DNA from: Streptomyces durmitorensis
GTDB taxonomy: Bacteria > Actinomycetota > Actinomycetes > Streptomycetales > Streptomycetaceae
Assembly (NCBI RefSeq): GCF_023498005.1
Contig: NZ_CP097289.1
Location: forward strand, 5,704,001-5,768,000
Direction: 5' to 3'
DNA length: 64,000 bases
Under the pieces are notes generated by a model. That model had not been told where the DNA came from. It searched no databases and saw only the letters and a list, made by a program, of their open reading frames with translations. Numbering within the stretch: position 1 is the stretch's first letter; every line of letters begins with the position of its first letter. Shown piece by piece: positions 49,830 to 59,010 of this stretch. The translations under genes and the position numbers were made by a program.

Positions 49830-51929
49830 ATGTCGCGCTTCTCGGTTGTCGTCCCCGCCCATCGCGTCCAGGGCTACCTGAGGGAATGCCTGGACTCCGT
49901 GCTCGACCAGAGCCGCGCCGATCTGGAGCTGATCGTCGTGGACGACGCGTCGCCCGACGCGTCCGCCGCGATCGCCGCGGAGTGTGCGGAGCGCGACCCG
50001 CGCGTGCAACTCGTCCGCGTCCCCGCGCACTCGGGAGCGGGTCCCGCCCGCAACATCGGCGCGGACCGCGCCACCGGCAGCTACCTCCTCTTCCTCGACG
50101 GCGACGACCTGCTCCTGCCGGGCGCCCTTGAGTCGATCGCACAGGCCCTCGACGCGGCGGACGACCCGGACGTCCTCGTCTTCGGCCACGACCGCGTCGA
50201 CTGGTGGGAGAGCGTGCGGGCGGGCGGCGACGACCTGGCGGGGGACCAGCTGGCCGTCACCGTCGCCGCCTGGAACCGCGTCTTCCGGCGCGGCTTCTGG
50301 CAGGAGCGCCGCCTCGCGTTCAGCGACGGCCCCTACGAGGACGTGGTGCCGGTGCGGCGCGCGGCCCTGACGCCCGGCGCGCGCACCGCCGTCCTCGACA
50401 AGGCCTGCGTCCGCTGGCGCGAGCGGCGCGGCGGCAGCTTCGCCACGTCGCCGGGCCGGGAGCACTTCGCGGTCATCGGGCGGTACGAGGAGCTGCTCGC
50501 CGCCGCGGACCCGGCCGACCGCGCCCGGCTCGTCCCGCACGCCGCCGCGCATCTGCTCGCGGTGCTCGACGACCCCGGGCGCATCGCGCCGCGCGACCGG
50601 CGTGACTTCTTCCGCGGGGCGGCCCGCCTCTACCGCACGTACGGCCCGGCGGGCCCGGCGCCCACTCCCGGGGCGAAGGCCCTCGCCACCGCCTCGTACG
50701 CCGCCTACGAAGCGCAGCGCAAGAGCCGGTCCCGCAGGACGGGCGTCACCCGCAGGCTCAAGGAACAGAAGAAGAAGTTGCGCGCCCGCGCCATGCGCGT
50801 CGCCTACCGCGCCGACCTGCGCCGCCCCCTGGACCCCCACCTCGCGGTCTACGGCGCCTACTGGAACCGCGGGATCTCCTGCAACCCGGCCGCCATCCAC
50901 GCCAAGGCCCGCGAACTCGCCCCGCACATCCGGGGCGTGTGGGTGGTCTCATCGCGGCACAAGCACCGCGTACCGGCCGGAGTCGAGTACGTCGTCGAGG
51001 GCTCGCGGCGCTACTGGCAGGCGATGGCCAGGGCGACGTACCTGATCAACAACTCCAGCTTCCCCGGCGGCTTCACCAAGCGCCCCGGCCAGGTCTACCT
51101 CCAGACCCACCACGGGACCCCGCTCAAGAAGATGGGCCTGGACCAGCGCCGCTACCCCGCCGGCACGCACGGCATCAGCTTCCAGAAGGTCCTGGACCAC
51201 ACCGACCAGTGGGACCTCAGCCTCTCCGCGAACCCGCACTCCACGGAGGTCTGGGAGCGGGTCTACCCCTCGACGGCCTACCAGGCCCTGGAGGCGGGCT
51301 ACCCGCGCAACGACGTCTACTTCACGGCGGGCGAAGCCGAAGTCCGCCGGATCCGCGAGGAGTTGGGCGTCGCGGACGGCCGGACGGTCCTGCTCTACGC
51401 GCCCACCCACCGCGACTACCAGAAGGGTTTCCTGCCCCGCGTGGACCTGGAGCGCTTCGTGAGCGCACTGGGTCCTTCGTACGTCGTGCTCGTGCGCGCC
51501 CACTACTTCTACGGCGCCGACGCGGGCCTGCGCGCCCACCCGCAGCTTGTCGACGTCACCGGCCACGCGCGCGTGGAGGACCTCTGCCTGGCCGCCGACG
51601 CCCTCGTCACGGACTACTCGTCGCTGATGTTCGACTACGCTTGCCTGGACCGCCCGATCGTGACGTACGCCCCCGACTGGCAGGCCTACCGCATGGCGCG
51701 CGGCACCTACTTCGACCTGCTCTCCGGGCGCCCGGGCGAGACGCCGGGGGCCGTGGCCACCACCGAGGACGAGCTTGCCGGGCTCTTTCGCGGCGGGGAG
51801 TGGGACGCGGCCGACGCGGCGGACCTGCGCAAGGCCTTCCGGGCGCGGTTCTGCCCGTACGACGACGGGGGCGCCGCCGAGCGGGTGGTGCGGCGGCTGT
51901 TCCTCGAAGGTCAGGCGCCCCGCTCGTAA
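49830..51929 (+). CDS. bifunctional GT2 / CDP-glycerol glycerophosphotransferase
   Basis: Protein of 699 residues from the ATG at 49830. The GT-A domain (~1-200) has FSVVVPAHRVQGYLRECLDS and a metal motif FLDGDDLLLPG. A basic linker (RRLKEQKKKLRARAMR) follows, with no large beta-region, and then the glycerophosphotransferase domain (~320-695) with His428 in QTHHGTPLKKMG, YAPTHRDYQKGFLP, LVRAHYFYG and VTDYSSLMFDYA. It is the most compact of the four. Predicted to polymerise or prime a polyol-phosphate chain. The last 19 bases overlap the convergent GT4-Stealth gene. Confidence 0.9.
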   Translation: MSRFSVVVPAHRVQGYLRECLDSVLDQSRADLELIVVDDASPDASAAIAAECAERDPRVQLVRVPAHSGAGPARNIGADRATGSYLLFLDGDDLLLPGALESIAQALDAADDPDVLVFGHDRVDWWESVRAGGDDLAGDQLAVTVAAWNRVFRRGFWQERRLAFSDGPYEDVVPVRRAALTPGARTAVLDKACVRWRERRGGSFATSPGREHFAVIGRYEELLAAADPADRARLVPHAAAHLLAVLDDPGRIAPRDRRDFFRGAARLYRTYGPAGPAPTPGAKALATASYAAYEAQRKSRSRRTGVTRRLKEQKKKLRARAMRVAYRADLRRPLDPHLAVYGAYWNRGISCNPAAIHAKARELAPHIRGVWVVSSRHKHRVPAGVEYVVEGSRRYWQAMARATYLINNSSFPGGFTKRPGQVYLQTHHGTPLKKMGLDQRRYPAGTHGISFQKVLDHTDQWDLSLSANPHSTEVWERVYPSTAYQALEAGYPRNDVYFTAGEAEVRRIREELGVADGRTVLLYAPTHRDYQKGFLPRVDLERFVSALGPSYVVLVRAHYFYGADAGLRAHPQLVDVTGHARVEDLCLAADALVTDYSSLMFDYACLDRPIVTYAPDWQAYRMARGTYFDLLSGRPGETPGAVATTEDELAGLFRGGEWDAADAADLRKAFRARFCPYDDGGAAERVVRRLFLEGQAPRS

Positions 51930-54757
51930 GGGGAGCGGACCGGGAAGTACGCCGTCAGGAACGAGCGGATGGCCAGGGCCATCTCCTCGTCGGCCAGTTC
52001 GCTGTCGGGGGACTCGCCGATGCAGAACGCCGTCTTGTTGCGGCCCTGGAGCAGCTGGCCCAGGCGCGCGTGGTCCTCACGCCTTCCGATGTCCACGAAG
52101 TCGTACGCGATGCCCGCAGGCACGGCGCGCCCCGTGAGGTACGCGTAGTGGTGGTGCAGGGACGACACCAGGGCGAGGTCGCTGTTCGAGCGGAAGCGGC
52201 TGCGGGCGGTGGCTTCGAGCTCTTCGGGGAACCGCTCGGTGAGCTCCGCGAGGACGCTGCGGTGCAGGGCGTAGGGCGCGTGGAAGAAGCTGTGCGTCGT
52301 CGTCCTGCCGAACTCCCGCTTCAGCAGGGCCCGGTTGTTCTTCGCCGCGGCCAGATAGCCCTCGTCGTCCGGTGAGACGGGCAGTGCGGGCACGGACGCC
52401 GACGACCAGAAGAAGCGTGAGATGCCCGAGCTGTGGAAGAACGTGTCCGGGGTGGTGGGGCGGCCGAGGAACATGTCGTCGTTGAGGTAGAGGAAGTGCT
52501 CCGACAGGCCCTCGATGCGGTGCAGTTGGCTCTCGATGGAGTGGGAGTTGAAGGTGGGGAGCGCGGTATCCGGGTCGGCGAAGAGGTCGCGGTGGTCGAT
52601 GACCGTGACGTCCGGGTGGGCGGCGTTGAGCCAGGAGGGGGTCTGGCCCGCCGTGACGAGGTAGATGTGCCGGATCCAGGGCGCGTACATCGCGAGCGAG
52701 CGCATCGAGTAGCGCAGCTCGTCGCGGTTGCGGAAGCGGACGGCGCCGTGGTCGGGCGACGTGTCGTCGTCGGGGCGGCCGAGTGCCGCCTTGCGGCGGG
52801 CGTGCCATTCGGGGTCGGAGTCGTCGACCCAGGTGTAGACCGCGTCGATGGGGAAGTCCACGTCGCCGACGAGGAGTTGGGCGAAGACGTCGAGCGTCGG
52901 GTACGTGCGGTCGGCGATGCGGAGGGTCGCCGTGGGGGAGAGGGAGGGGAGCTCGGATCCGGCGAGGGTGGTGCCGAAGGGGGCGCGCCTGATGTCGGCC
53001 CTTTCGGCCCCGTCGGCCCCGTCGTCCGCTGCCCGCGGCCAGAACGCCACCGTGCAGGACTGTCCGACGCCGTGCCGCAGGGAGAGCGTCGTCGTGGTCA
53101 CCGGCTTGAAGACCTTGACGCCCGCGACCTCGCCGATGCCGTCGAGCCGCTCGGCGAGCACGACCCCGGGGGCGGCGTCCCGCGGGTTGACCAGCTCGGC
53201 GTAGACGGGCTGTCCGTGCAGGGACTCGGCGAGCGCCTTGAGCGCCCCGTCGCGCTCGTCGTCGGCCACGGCGAGGGTGTGCGTGGTGCCGGACGTGCGG
53301 ACCAGGACGTAGGGGATGTCCTTGGACTCCAGTGCTGTGGCGGTGAGTTCGAGGTTCCAGTCGGTCATGTCGGGGGCGAGGACGTCGTCACGGCGCTCGG
53401 CGAGCCGGCCCACCGAGCGGATGACGAGGCCGCTGGTGTCGGCGGCGGCGATCTCGTCCTCGCGGGCGCGCTCGTCGGCCGCGGGCTCGGCGTTCAGCGT
53501 GTACGGCGTGGTCGGGCGGAAGCCGCTGCCGCCGGACGCGACGCCGAGCGCCACCCGGTCCGCGCGGTCGTCGAGCCGTTCGGGGGCGTCGCGCCGGGCC
53601 AGGAGCCGGGAGTACAGCTCCTGCCAGCGGGCGGTGACGTCGGTGGAGGAGAAGCGGGCGTAGACGCCTTCGCGGGCGGCGTGCGCGTAGCCGCGCCGCG
53701 TCTCGGGGTCGCCCATCAACTCGCTCATGGCGGCGGCCAGTTCATGGATCTCGCCGGGCGGTACGAGCAGTCCGTCGACGCGGTGCCTGACGATCTCGGC
53801 GGGCCCGGTCAGGACGTCGTACGCGACGACGGGCACACCCGCGGCGAGCGCTTCGAGCAGCACGAGCGGGAACGCCTCGTTGTGCCCCGCGGTCATCAGG
53901 GTGAGCCCCGCCTTGGCCCACTCGGCGGCCATGTCCTGGCAGGGACCGAGGAGTTCGACGCGGTCCTGAAGCCCGAAGCCGTCGACCAGGCGGCGCAGAT
54001 GCTGCTCGCGGTGGCCGCCGCCGAAGACGCGCAGGGTCCAGTCCGGATAGGCGTCGGCGACCTCGGCGAAGGCCCGCACGGCGTGGTCGACGCGCTTCTC
54101 GCCGGTGAGGCGCGCGGCCATGACGATGACCTTGCTCTCGCCGTCGGCGCGCGGCCGGAAGCCGTCGGGCACGGCGTTCGGGATGACCGCGAGCTCGGGG
54201 GCGGTGGCGCCCAGGGACTCCGCGATCCAGTCGCGGGTGCGCTCGGTGAGGGTGACCAGGGCGTCCAGGCGCGGCGCGTGCAGGAGCAGGGGCTCGCCGG
54301 AGGGGCCGCGGCGCTGGGTGGGGCGGTGCTCCTGGTGCACGGTGACGACCCTGGCCGGGACGAGCCCGACGGCGGCGGCCATCAGGGCGGGCGTCGTGGT
54401 GACCAGGACGTCGGTGTCCAGGGTGGTCAGGGCGGCGGCCATCTCGACGTCGGAGAGCCGGTCGAAGGCGGACTCCCAGGCGGGCTTGATCAGTTCGCTG
54501 GGCAGCGCGGCGAGGGTGCGGCAGGCGGCCTCGTCCAGGCGCGAGGCGCGCACCGGACGCTCGGGCGAGGCGGTGCGGTCGACGAGGTAGCGGACGGGGA
54601 GGCTGCGGGCCTCGGGGAAGAAGGGCTCGGGCCGGGTCCGGAAGACGGAGATGACCTCGACATCGTGCCGGTCCGCCAGGTGCTGCGCCTGGGTGTAGGT
54701 GGCCAGCTCGGTGCCGCCCATCTCGTCGCCCCAGCCGAGGAGGTACGTGATCTTCAT
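51911..54757 (-). CDS. GT4 glycosyltransferase - Stealth phosphotransferase fusion
   Basis: Protein of 948 residues. Residues ~1-420 are a GT4 enzyme (GGTELATYTQAQHLADRHDV, MAARLTGEKRVDHAV, NEAFPLVLLEALAAGVPVV). A linker region (~430-620) follows. Residues ~630-945 are a Stealth-type sugar-phosphate transferase with conserved region 1 DAVYTWVDDSDPEW, region 2 RFRNRDELRYSMRSLAMY, region 3 HFLYLNDDMFLGRP and a last region near TTHSFFHAPYALHRSVLAEL. Stealth enzymes (e.g. capsule hexose-1-phosphate transferases) make phosphodiester-linked sugars. CGAAGGAGACCTC precedes the ATG at 54757, which overlaps the stop of the gene upstream. Confidence 0.92.
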   Translation of the reverse strand: MKITYLLGWGDEMGGTELATYTQAQHLADRHDVEVISVFRTRPEPFFPEARSLPVRYLVDRTASPERPVRASRLDEAACRTLAALPSELIKPAWESAFDRLSDVEMAAALTTLDTDVLVTTTPALMAAAVGLVPARVVTVHQEHRPTQRRGPSGEPLLLHAPRLDALVTLTERTRDWIAESLGATAPELAVIPNAVPDGFRPRADGESKVIVMAARLTGEKRVDHAVRAFAEVADAYPDWTLRVFGGGHREQHLRRLVDGFGLQDRVELLGPCQDMAAEWAKAGLTLMTAGHNEAFPLVLLEALAAGVPVVAYDVLTGPAEIVRHRVDGLLVPPGEIHELAAAMSELMGDPETRRGYAHAAREGVYARFSSTDVTARWQELYSRLLARRDAPERLDDRADRVALGVASGGSGFRPTTPYTLNAEPAADERAREDEIAAADTSGLVIRSVGRLAERRDDVLAPDMTDWNLELTATALESKDIPYVLVRTSGTTHTLAVADDERDGALKALAESLHGQPVYAELVNPRDAAPGVVLAERLDGIGEVAGVKVFKPVTTTTLSLRHGVGQSCTVAFWPRAADDGADGAERADIRRAPFGTTLAGSELPSLSPTATLRIADRTYPTLDVFAQLLVGDVDFPIDAVYTWVDDSDPEWHARRKAALGRPDDDTSPDHGAVRFRNRDELRYSMRSLAMYAPWIRHIYLVTAGQTPSWLNAAHPDVTVIDHRDLFADPDTALPTFNSHSIESQLHRIEGLSEHFLYLNDDMFLGRPTTPDTFFHSSGISRFFWSSASVPALPVSPDDEGYLAAAKNNRALLKREFGRTTTHSFFHAPYALHRSVLAELTERFPEELEATARSRFRSNSDLALVSSLHHHYAYLTGRAVPAGIAYDFVDIGRREDHARLGQLLQGRNKTAFCIGESPDSELADEEMALAIRSFLTAYFPVRSPYERGA

Positions 54758-55809
54758 GAGGTCTCCTTCGAGATGTCCCAGCACGTCAGCGCGAAGCCAC
54801 CGGACTTGGTGAAGTGGGCGTGGGCCCGGACCAGGGCGCCGCTCGGCAGGGCGAAGACGCGGAAGGGGGTGGGGTAGGCGGCCGAGGGGTCGCGCACGTC
54901 GGAGAGCCAGCGGCCGAGGGGGAGCGTGGCGGCACGGCTGTCCGCCTCCACGTGGAAGTCCCACACCCACTGGCCCGGGCTCGCCCCCGCCATCTCCGCG
55001 AGGGGCAGCCGGAAGCTGAACTCGGGGCCCTCCCACACCGCCCCGACGGGCACGGTGACCCCGTCACGCCGCCGCACGGCCTTGGCTCGCCACCGCCGCC
55101 GCGCACCCGTCATGACGAGCCGCCCGTGCACGGTGATGCCGTCGCCGCCGGGTACGAACCGGGTGAGCTCGGCGCGGGGCCGGGACCGCGTCACCTGGAG
55201 CACCGCGCGCCCGCTGCGGCACCGGACGACGCGGATGAGCGTGCCGGTGCGGGGGTCGGGGGCGTGGTGGAGGGTGGGCGTGGGCGGCGGTTCGGTGTCC
55301 GCCTCGATGCCGATGCCGATGCCGATGCCGCGCCGCAGGACGCGTCCGCTGGCGTCGGCGGTGACGACCGTGAGCCGCCAGACGCCTTCGCCGAGGCGCG
55401 GGTGGCCAGGGGTGTTCGGCTCGTCGGGCACGTCGCGTACGTCGGGCACGTCGCGTACGTCGGGCGTATCGCGCACGTCGCGCAAGGTGGCGGTCCCGGA
55501 CAGGAGCAGGCCGCCGTGGGCGTGCTGCTCGAAGGCGAGCGGGATCCGGAACCGGCGGTGGCCGCGCGAGACGACCAGGTGGGCCCGCTCGACCCGCTCG
55601 TCGGGGATGGCGGAGACGGTGGGGATGGCGGAGACGGCGGCGAATGCGACGTTGAGCGTCCGGCTGTCCCGGATCGACAGATGCACGGGCGCCAGGAGCG
55701 GCTGCGCCCCGCCGCCGACCCGGCCCGCGGCGGCGCGTTCCGCGCGGAAGCGGGTGGACCTGACGGTGGCGATCAGCCGCCGGGCGGCGGGCGGCAGGGC
55801 CGGGGTCAT
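54754..55809 (-). CDS. hypothetical protein, stand-alone accessory beta-domain
   Basis: Protein of 351 residues without signal peptide or membrane segment. No enzyme motif is visible. The C-terminal half (PEFSFRLPLAEMAG then GQWVWDFHVEADSR, RVFALPSGALVRAHAHFTKS) resembles the beta-rich regions with VWDxRLHL inside the neighbouring GT2 proteins. Two tandem-repeat tracts are present: RDVRDTPDVRDVPDVRDVPD (repeats of GTCGGGCACGTCGCGTAC) and GIGIGIGI. It is co-translated with the GT4-Stealth gene through an ATGA overlap, so it probably assists it, perhaps as a chain- or substrate-binding part. Confidence 0.72.
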   Translation of the reverse strand: MTPALPPAARRLIATVRSTRFRAERAAAGRVGGGAQPLLAPVHLSIRDSRTLNVAFAAVSAIPTVSAIPDERVERAHLVVSRGHRRFRIPLAFEQHAHGGLLLSGTATLRDVRDTPDVRDVPDVRDVPDEPNTPGHPRLGEGVWRLTVVTADASGRVLRRGIGIGIGIEADTEPPPTPTLHHAPDPRTGTLIRVVRCRSGRAVLQVTRSRPRAELTRFVPGGDGITVHGRLVMTGARRRWRAKAVRRRDGVTVPVGAVWEGPEFSFRLPLAEMAGASPGQWVWDFHVEADSRAATLPLGRWLSDVRDPSAAYPTPFRVFALPSGALVRAHAHFTKSGGFALTCWDISKETS

Positions 55810-55817
55810 GGCGTGAA

Positions 55818-55836
55818 CCCAATGTGGTGCATTGGG
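55818..55836. promoter_or_regulatory. palindrome in divergent promoter region
   Basis: CCCAATG (55818-55824) and CATTGGG (55830-55836), spacer 5 bases, starting 9 bases upstream of the minus-strand ATG at 55809 in the 155-base gap to the next plus-strand gene. Operator-like; the binding protein is unknown. Confidence 0.45.
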
Positions 55837-55964
55837 CCACTTTGCCTGCTGTTCGTTCCCGCGCGGCCTGTTGTTCGCTCCGCCGGGGGGTGTGGCCGCG
55901 CACGGGTCACCCGCCTGGCGGACGGGAGCGTAACCCTGGGCGATATGCGGCGATAAGCCCCTTA

Positions 55965-57761
55965 ATGATCATTTCTCTCGCGCAGTTCCAGCGCCGTAAG
56001 GAATCATCCGCACCACCGGCCGAAGCCCCCTCTTCGGCCCATACCCCGGGCGTCGCGGCCCTGTGCCGCCGCTGGGCCGACCCGGCGGCCGTGGCCCTCG
56101 CGACCGTCCTGATCGCCTGGCGCGCGAGCACGCTGGGCCAGTGGATCGTCGACGACGCCGCCATCACCTTCGCCTACGCCCGCAGCATCGACGAGGGCCT
56201 CGGCCCCGTGCAGCAGCCGGGCGCCGACCCCGTCGAGGGCTACTCCAACCCCTCCTGGCTCGCCCTGCTCCTCGTCGGCCGCAGGCTCGGCCTCTTCGAC
56301 CACGGCGCACTCCTCGGCGTCAGCGACCTGGTGCTCTACCCCAAGGCCCTCGCGCTGCTCTGCACGGCGGGCGTGCTCGCCTGCGTGGCCGCGGCGGCTC
56401 GGGCCGTGCTGCCGGGGCGGGCCTGGGCGGTGACCCTGCTGACCGGCGCCGTCCTCGCCGGAAACCTGTCGTACGTGGCCTGGTCCTTCTCGGGCCTGGA
56501 GAACCCGCTGTACGCGCTGACCGCCGCCGCGACCGGAGCGCTGCTCGTCCGGGGAGCCGCGCGCGGCGCCCTGCTGCGGCCCACCATCGCCGCGAGCGCG
56601 GGAGCCATCGCCCTGCTCGCCGCGCTGACCCGTCCTGACGGCGCGGTCCTCGCGGCGGCCTATCCGGTGACCGTGCTGCTCTTCCTGCGCCGGGACGGCA
56701 TCGCGCGGGCCGTGCGGGCGGCGGCGCTGAGCTGCGGCACGTTCGCGCTGCCGTACGGGGCGTTCCTGCTGTGGCGCCGGGCGACCTTCGGGCTCTGGGT
56801 CCCGAACACCGCGGTGGCCAAGGCCCAGAAGCCGCCGGGTCTCGCCCAACTGTCCTCGGCGGGAGAGCTGTTGGGCTACGGAGGCTGGGCGCTCGCCCTG
56901 ATCGGCGCGGCCTGCGTCGGCACCGCGCTGGCCCGCCCCGGACTCGCCCGCCCCGGACTCGCCCGCCCCGGACCGGCCCGCCCCGGACTCGCCCGCCCCG
57001 GACCGGCCCGCAGAGCCCTGGCCGCGCTGCTCGTCCCGCTGGCCCTGACCCTCCTCGCGTACGGCGTGCTCGGCCGGGACTGGATGGCCCTGTACCGCTT
57101 CGCCACCCCGGTGTGGGTGCTCGCCGCGACGGCACTCTCCTTGGCCGCCGTCACCGTCTGGCAGGCCGAACGCCTCCGCGCCCGCGTGCTCATCGGCTGC
57201 GCTCTCGCGGGCGCCCTGCTGCTCTCGGTCACCGGACAGGCCGCGCAGAACGGCAGGTTCGTCCAGCGCCCGACCCTGTCCATGTGCTTCGTGGCCGAGC
57301 GCTACGGCCACACCTTCAACGCGTACGCCGCGTACCTCGGCCTGCGCGACGCCACCGTCGCCCTGCCCGACCTGGGCGGCACCCTGCTCACCTCACGGCT
57401 GCGCGTCGTGGACGTCGCGGGCCTGACCGACCGCCGCGTGGCCGAGGCGTACGCGGCCGCCGACACCGCGGGCCTGCGCGACTACGTACTGAACGACGTG
57501 CGCCCCGAACTGCTCCACGTGCACGCCGCCTGGACGCGCAAGACGGGCCTGACCGTCCCCCGTCTGGCAGCCGCCGGTTACGTCCCCCTCTACCGCGAGG
57601 GCGACGGCGGCGACTTCGTCCGGGCCGACGCCGTACGCGACCCGGCCCGGATCGCCGCACTGCGCGAGCGGGTGCGACCGGCCTTGGACGACATGGTCGC
57701 CGAGATGCGCCCGGCGGGCTGCGGCCCCGCGCTGCGCGCGGGAGAGGGGTCCCCGGCATGA
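55965..57761 (+). CDS. polytopic membrane glycosyltransferase, GT-C type (AftB-like)
   Basis: Protein of 598 residues from the ATG at 55965. It has about nine membrane helices. The first loop has WIVDDAAITFAYARSIDEGL and VEGYSNPSWLALLL, which resembles the DD-containing loop and the EGYTN motif of actinobacterial GT-C arabinofuranosyltransferases such as AftB. A soluble C-terminal domain (~160 residues) follows. A tandem LARPG/PARPG repeat (nt ~56930-57012) sits in a loop near residue 330. It is expected to use a polyprenyl-phosphate sugar on the outer face. The stop overlaps the next start (ATGA). Confidence 0.82.
   Translation: MIISLAQFQRRKESSAPPAEAPSSAHTPGVAALCRRWADPAAVALATVLIAWRASTLGQWIVDDAAITFAYARSIDEGLGPVQQPGADPVEGYSNPSWLALLLVGRRLGLFDHGALLGVSDLVLYPKALALLCTAGVLACVAAAARAVLPGRAWAVTLLTGAVLAGNLSYVAWSFSGLENPLYALTAAATGALLVRGAARGALLRPTIAASAGAIALLAALTRPDGAVLAAAYPVTVLLFLRRDGIARAVRAAALSCGTFALPYGAFLLWRRATFGLWVPNTAVAKAQKPPGLAQLSSAGELLGYGGWALALIGAACVGTALARPGLARPGLARPGPARPGLARPGPARRALAALLVPLALTLLAYGVLGRDWMALYRFATPVWVLAATALSLAAVTVWQAERLRARVLIGCALAGALLLSVTGQAAQNGRFVQRPTLSMCFVAERYGHTFNAYAAYLGLRDATVALPDLGGTLLTSRLRVVDVAGLTDRRVAEAYAAADTAGLRDYVLNDVRPELLHVHAAWTRKTGLTVPRLAAAGYVPLYREGDGGDFVRADAVRDPARIAALRERVRPALDDMVAEMRPAGCGPALRAGEGSPA
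56930..57012. repeat. five-to-six tandem 15-bp units in coding sequence
   Basis: Units of GCCCGCCCCGGACTC or GCCCGCCCCGGACCG encode LARPG/PARPG repeats. The period is a multiple of three, so copy number can change without frameshift. Confidence 0.85.
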
Positions 57762-58930
57762 CGACGGCTCTGCCGCGCCAGACGCGCACCCGCCCCGAGC
57801 TCCCCACCGCCGCCGACACCGCGCCCCGCGTCGACTCCCTCACCGGGATGCGCTTCCTCGCCGCCTTCGCGGTGTTCGTGCACCACTTCACCGGTCTCAG
57901 CGCGCAGGGCGGTGTCGCCCACGCGCCGCTGCTCTTCCCGTACTCGACGCTCGGCGCGAACGGCGTGGGGTTCTTCTTCGTGCTCTCCGGGTTCCTGCTC
58001 ACCTGGGGGCACCGCCCCGGCACCCTCGCCCGACTCTTCTACTGGCGCAGGTTCGGCCGCATCTGGCCCGCCCACCTGGTCGCGACCCTGCCCTGCATCT
58101 GGGTCTTCTACCTCTGGGCCGGTGTGCCGACGGACGCCTTCAGCTTCGTCGCCTCGCTGCTCCTCGTGCAGACGTGGTTCCCCGGCGTCGTCCCGATGTT
58201 CCCCGGCAACGGCGTCGCCTGGACGCTCAGCGTCGAGGCCTTCTTCTATCTCCTCTTCCCGTTCGCCATCCGCGGCGCCCTGCGCCTGCGCACCCGCACC
58301 CTGGCCCTGCTCGCCGCCGCCGGACTCGTCGCCATGTGGCTGCTCAAGTGGTGGACGGCCACCCACCTCTCGCCCTTCGCCACCGAGTGGATCATGCGCA
58401 ACCCGGTGAGCCGCCTCCCCGAGTTCGGCGTCGGGATGGTCTGCGCGCTCGCCCTGCGCCGGGGCCACCGCTTCCGTATCGGCCCGGCGGCGGTCCTTGC
58501 CTGCCTCGCCGCGTACGCCGTCCTCTACTTCCACCGCACCGCCTGGTTCGGCCCGTACATCGCCGACCAACTCGCCTGGACTCTGCGGCCGTTCGCCGCC
58601 CTCTTCTCCGTCCTGTTCATCGTCGCCTACGTCCAGCGCGAGCTGACCGGACACCGGGGCTGGCTCTGCTCGCGCCCGATGGTGCTGCTCGGGCTCTGGT
58701 CGTACGCCTTCTATCTGCTGCACCAGACCCTCAACCGGCTGATCCTCGACACCTGGGGCCGCCCCCAGCCCGGCAACTCCGCGGTGTTCACGCTCCTGGG
58801 CGTCGCGGTCACCGTGGTCGTCCTGTCCTGGGCGCTGTTCACGTACGTCGAGGAACCGGCGAGGAAGTGGTGCGCGCGTCGCACCCCGCGCAGGTGGAGC
58901 CAGAAGAGCGCGTCGGCGGAGGCGAGTTGA
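57758..58930 (+). CDS. membrane acyltransferase, OafA/YrhL family (acyltransferase 3)
   Basis: Protein of 390 residues with about ten helices. The opening DSLTGMRFLAAFAVFVHHFT carries the conserved histidine pair, followed by GVGFFFVLSGFLLTW and YWRRFGRIWPAHLV, the usual acyltransferase-3 signature, and near the end LWSYAFYLLHQTLNRLIL and a YVEEPARKW tail. It likely O-acylates sugars of the polymer at the membrane. GGAGAGGGG lies just before the ATG, which overlaps the upstream stop. Confidence 0.93.
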   Translation: MTTALPRQTRTRPELPTAADTAPRVDSLTGMRFLAAFAVFVHHFTGLSAQGGVAHAPLLFPYSTLGANGVGFFFVLSGFLLTWGHRPGTLARLFYWRRFGRIWPAHLVATLPCIWVFYLWAGVPTDAFSFVASLLLVQTWFPGVVPMFPGNGVAWTLSVEAFFYLLFPFAIRGALRLRTRTLALLAAAGLVAMWLLKWWTATHLSPFATEWIMRNPVSRLPEFGVGMVCALALRRGHRFRIGPAAVLACLAAYAVLYFHRTAWFGPYIADQLAWTLRPFAALFSVLFIVAYVQRELTGHRGWLCSRPMVLLGLWSYAFYLLHQTLNRLILDTWGRPQPGNSAVFTLLGVAVTVVVLSWALFTYVEEPARKWCARRTPRRWSQKSASAEAS

Positions 58931-59010
58931 GCGCGTGACCCTTTGTGCCGATACACGTTGAACGCGAGCAACGCGCAGAAGATCCTGTGCTGGATGTGTT
59001 GGAGGAGAAC

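Noticed and set aside
54757..55036. Upstream extension of the GT4-Stealth protein
   Set aside because: The frame is open but overlaps the coupled beta-domain gene and is Gly/Pro/Arg-rich; the ATG at 54757 has an excellent ribosome site.
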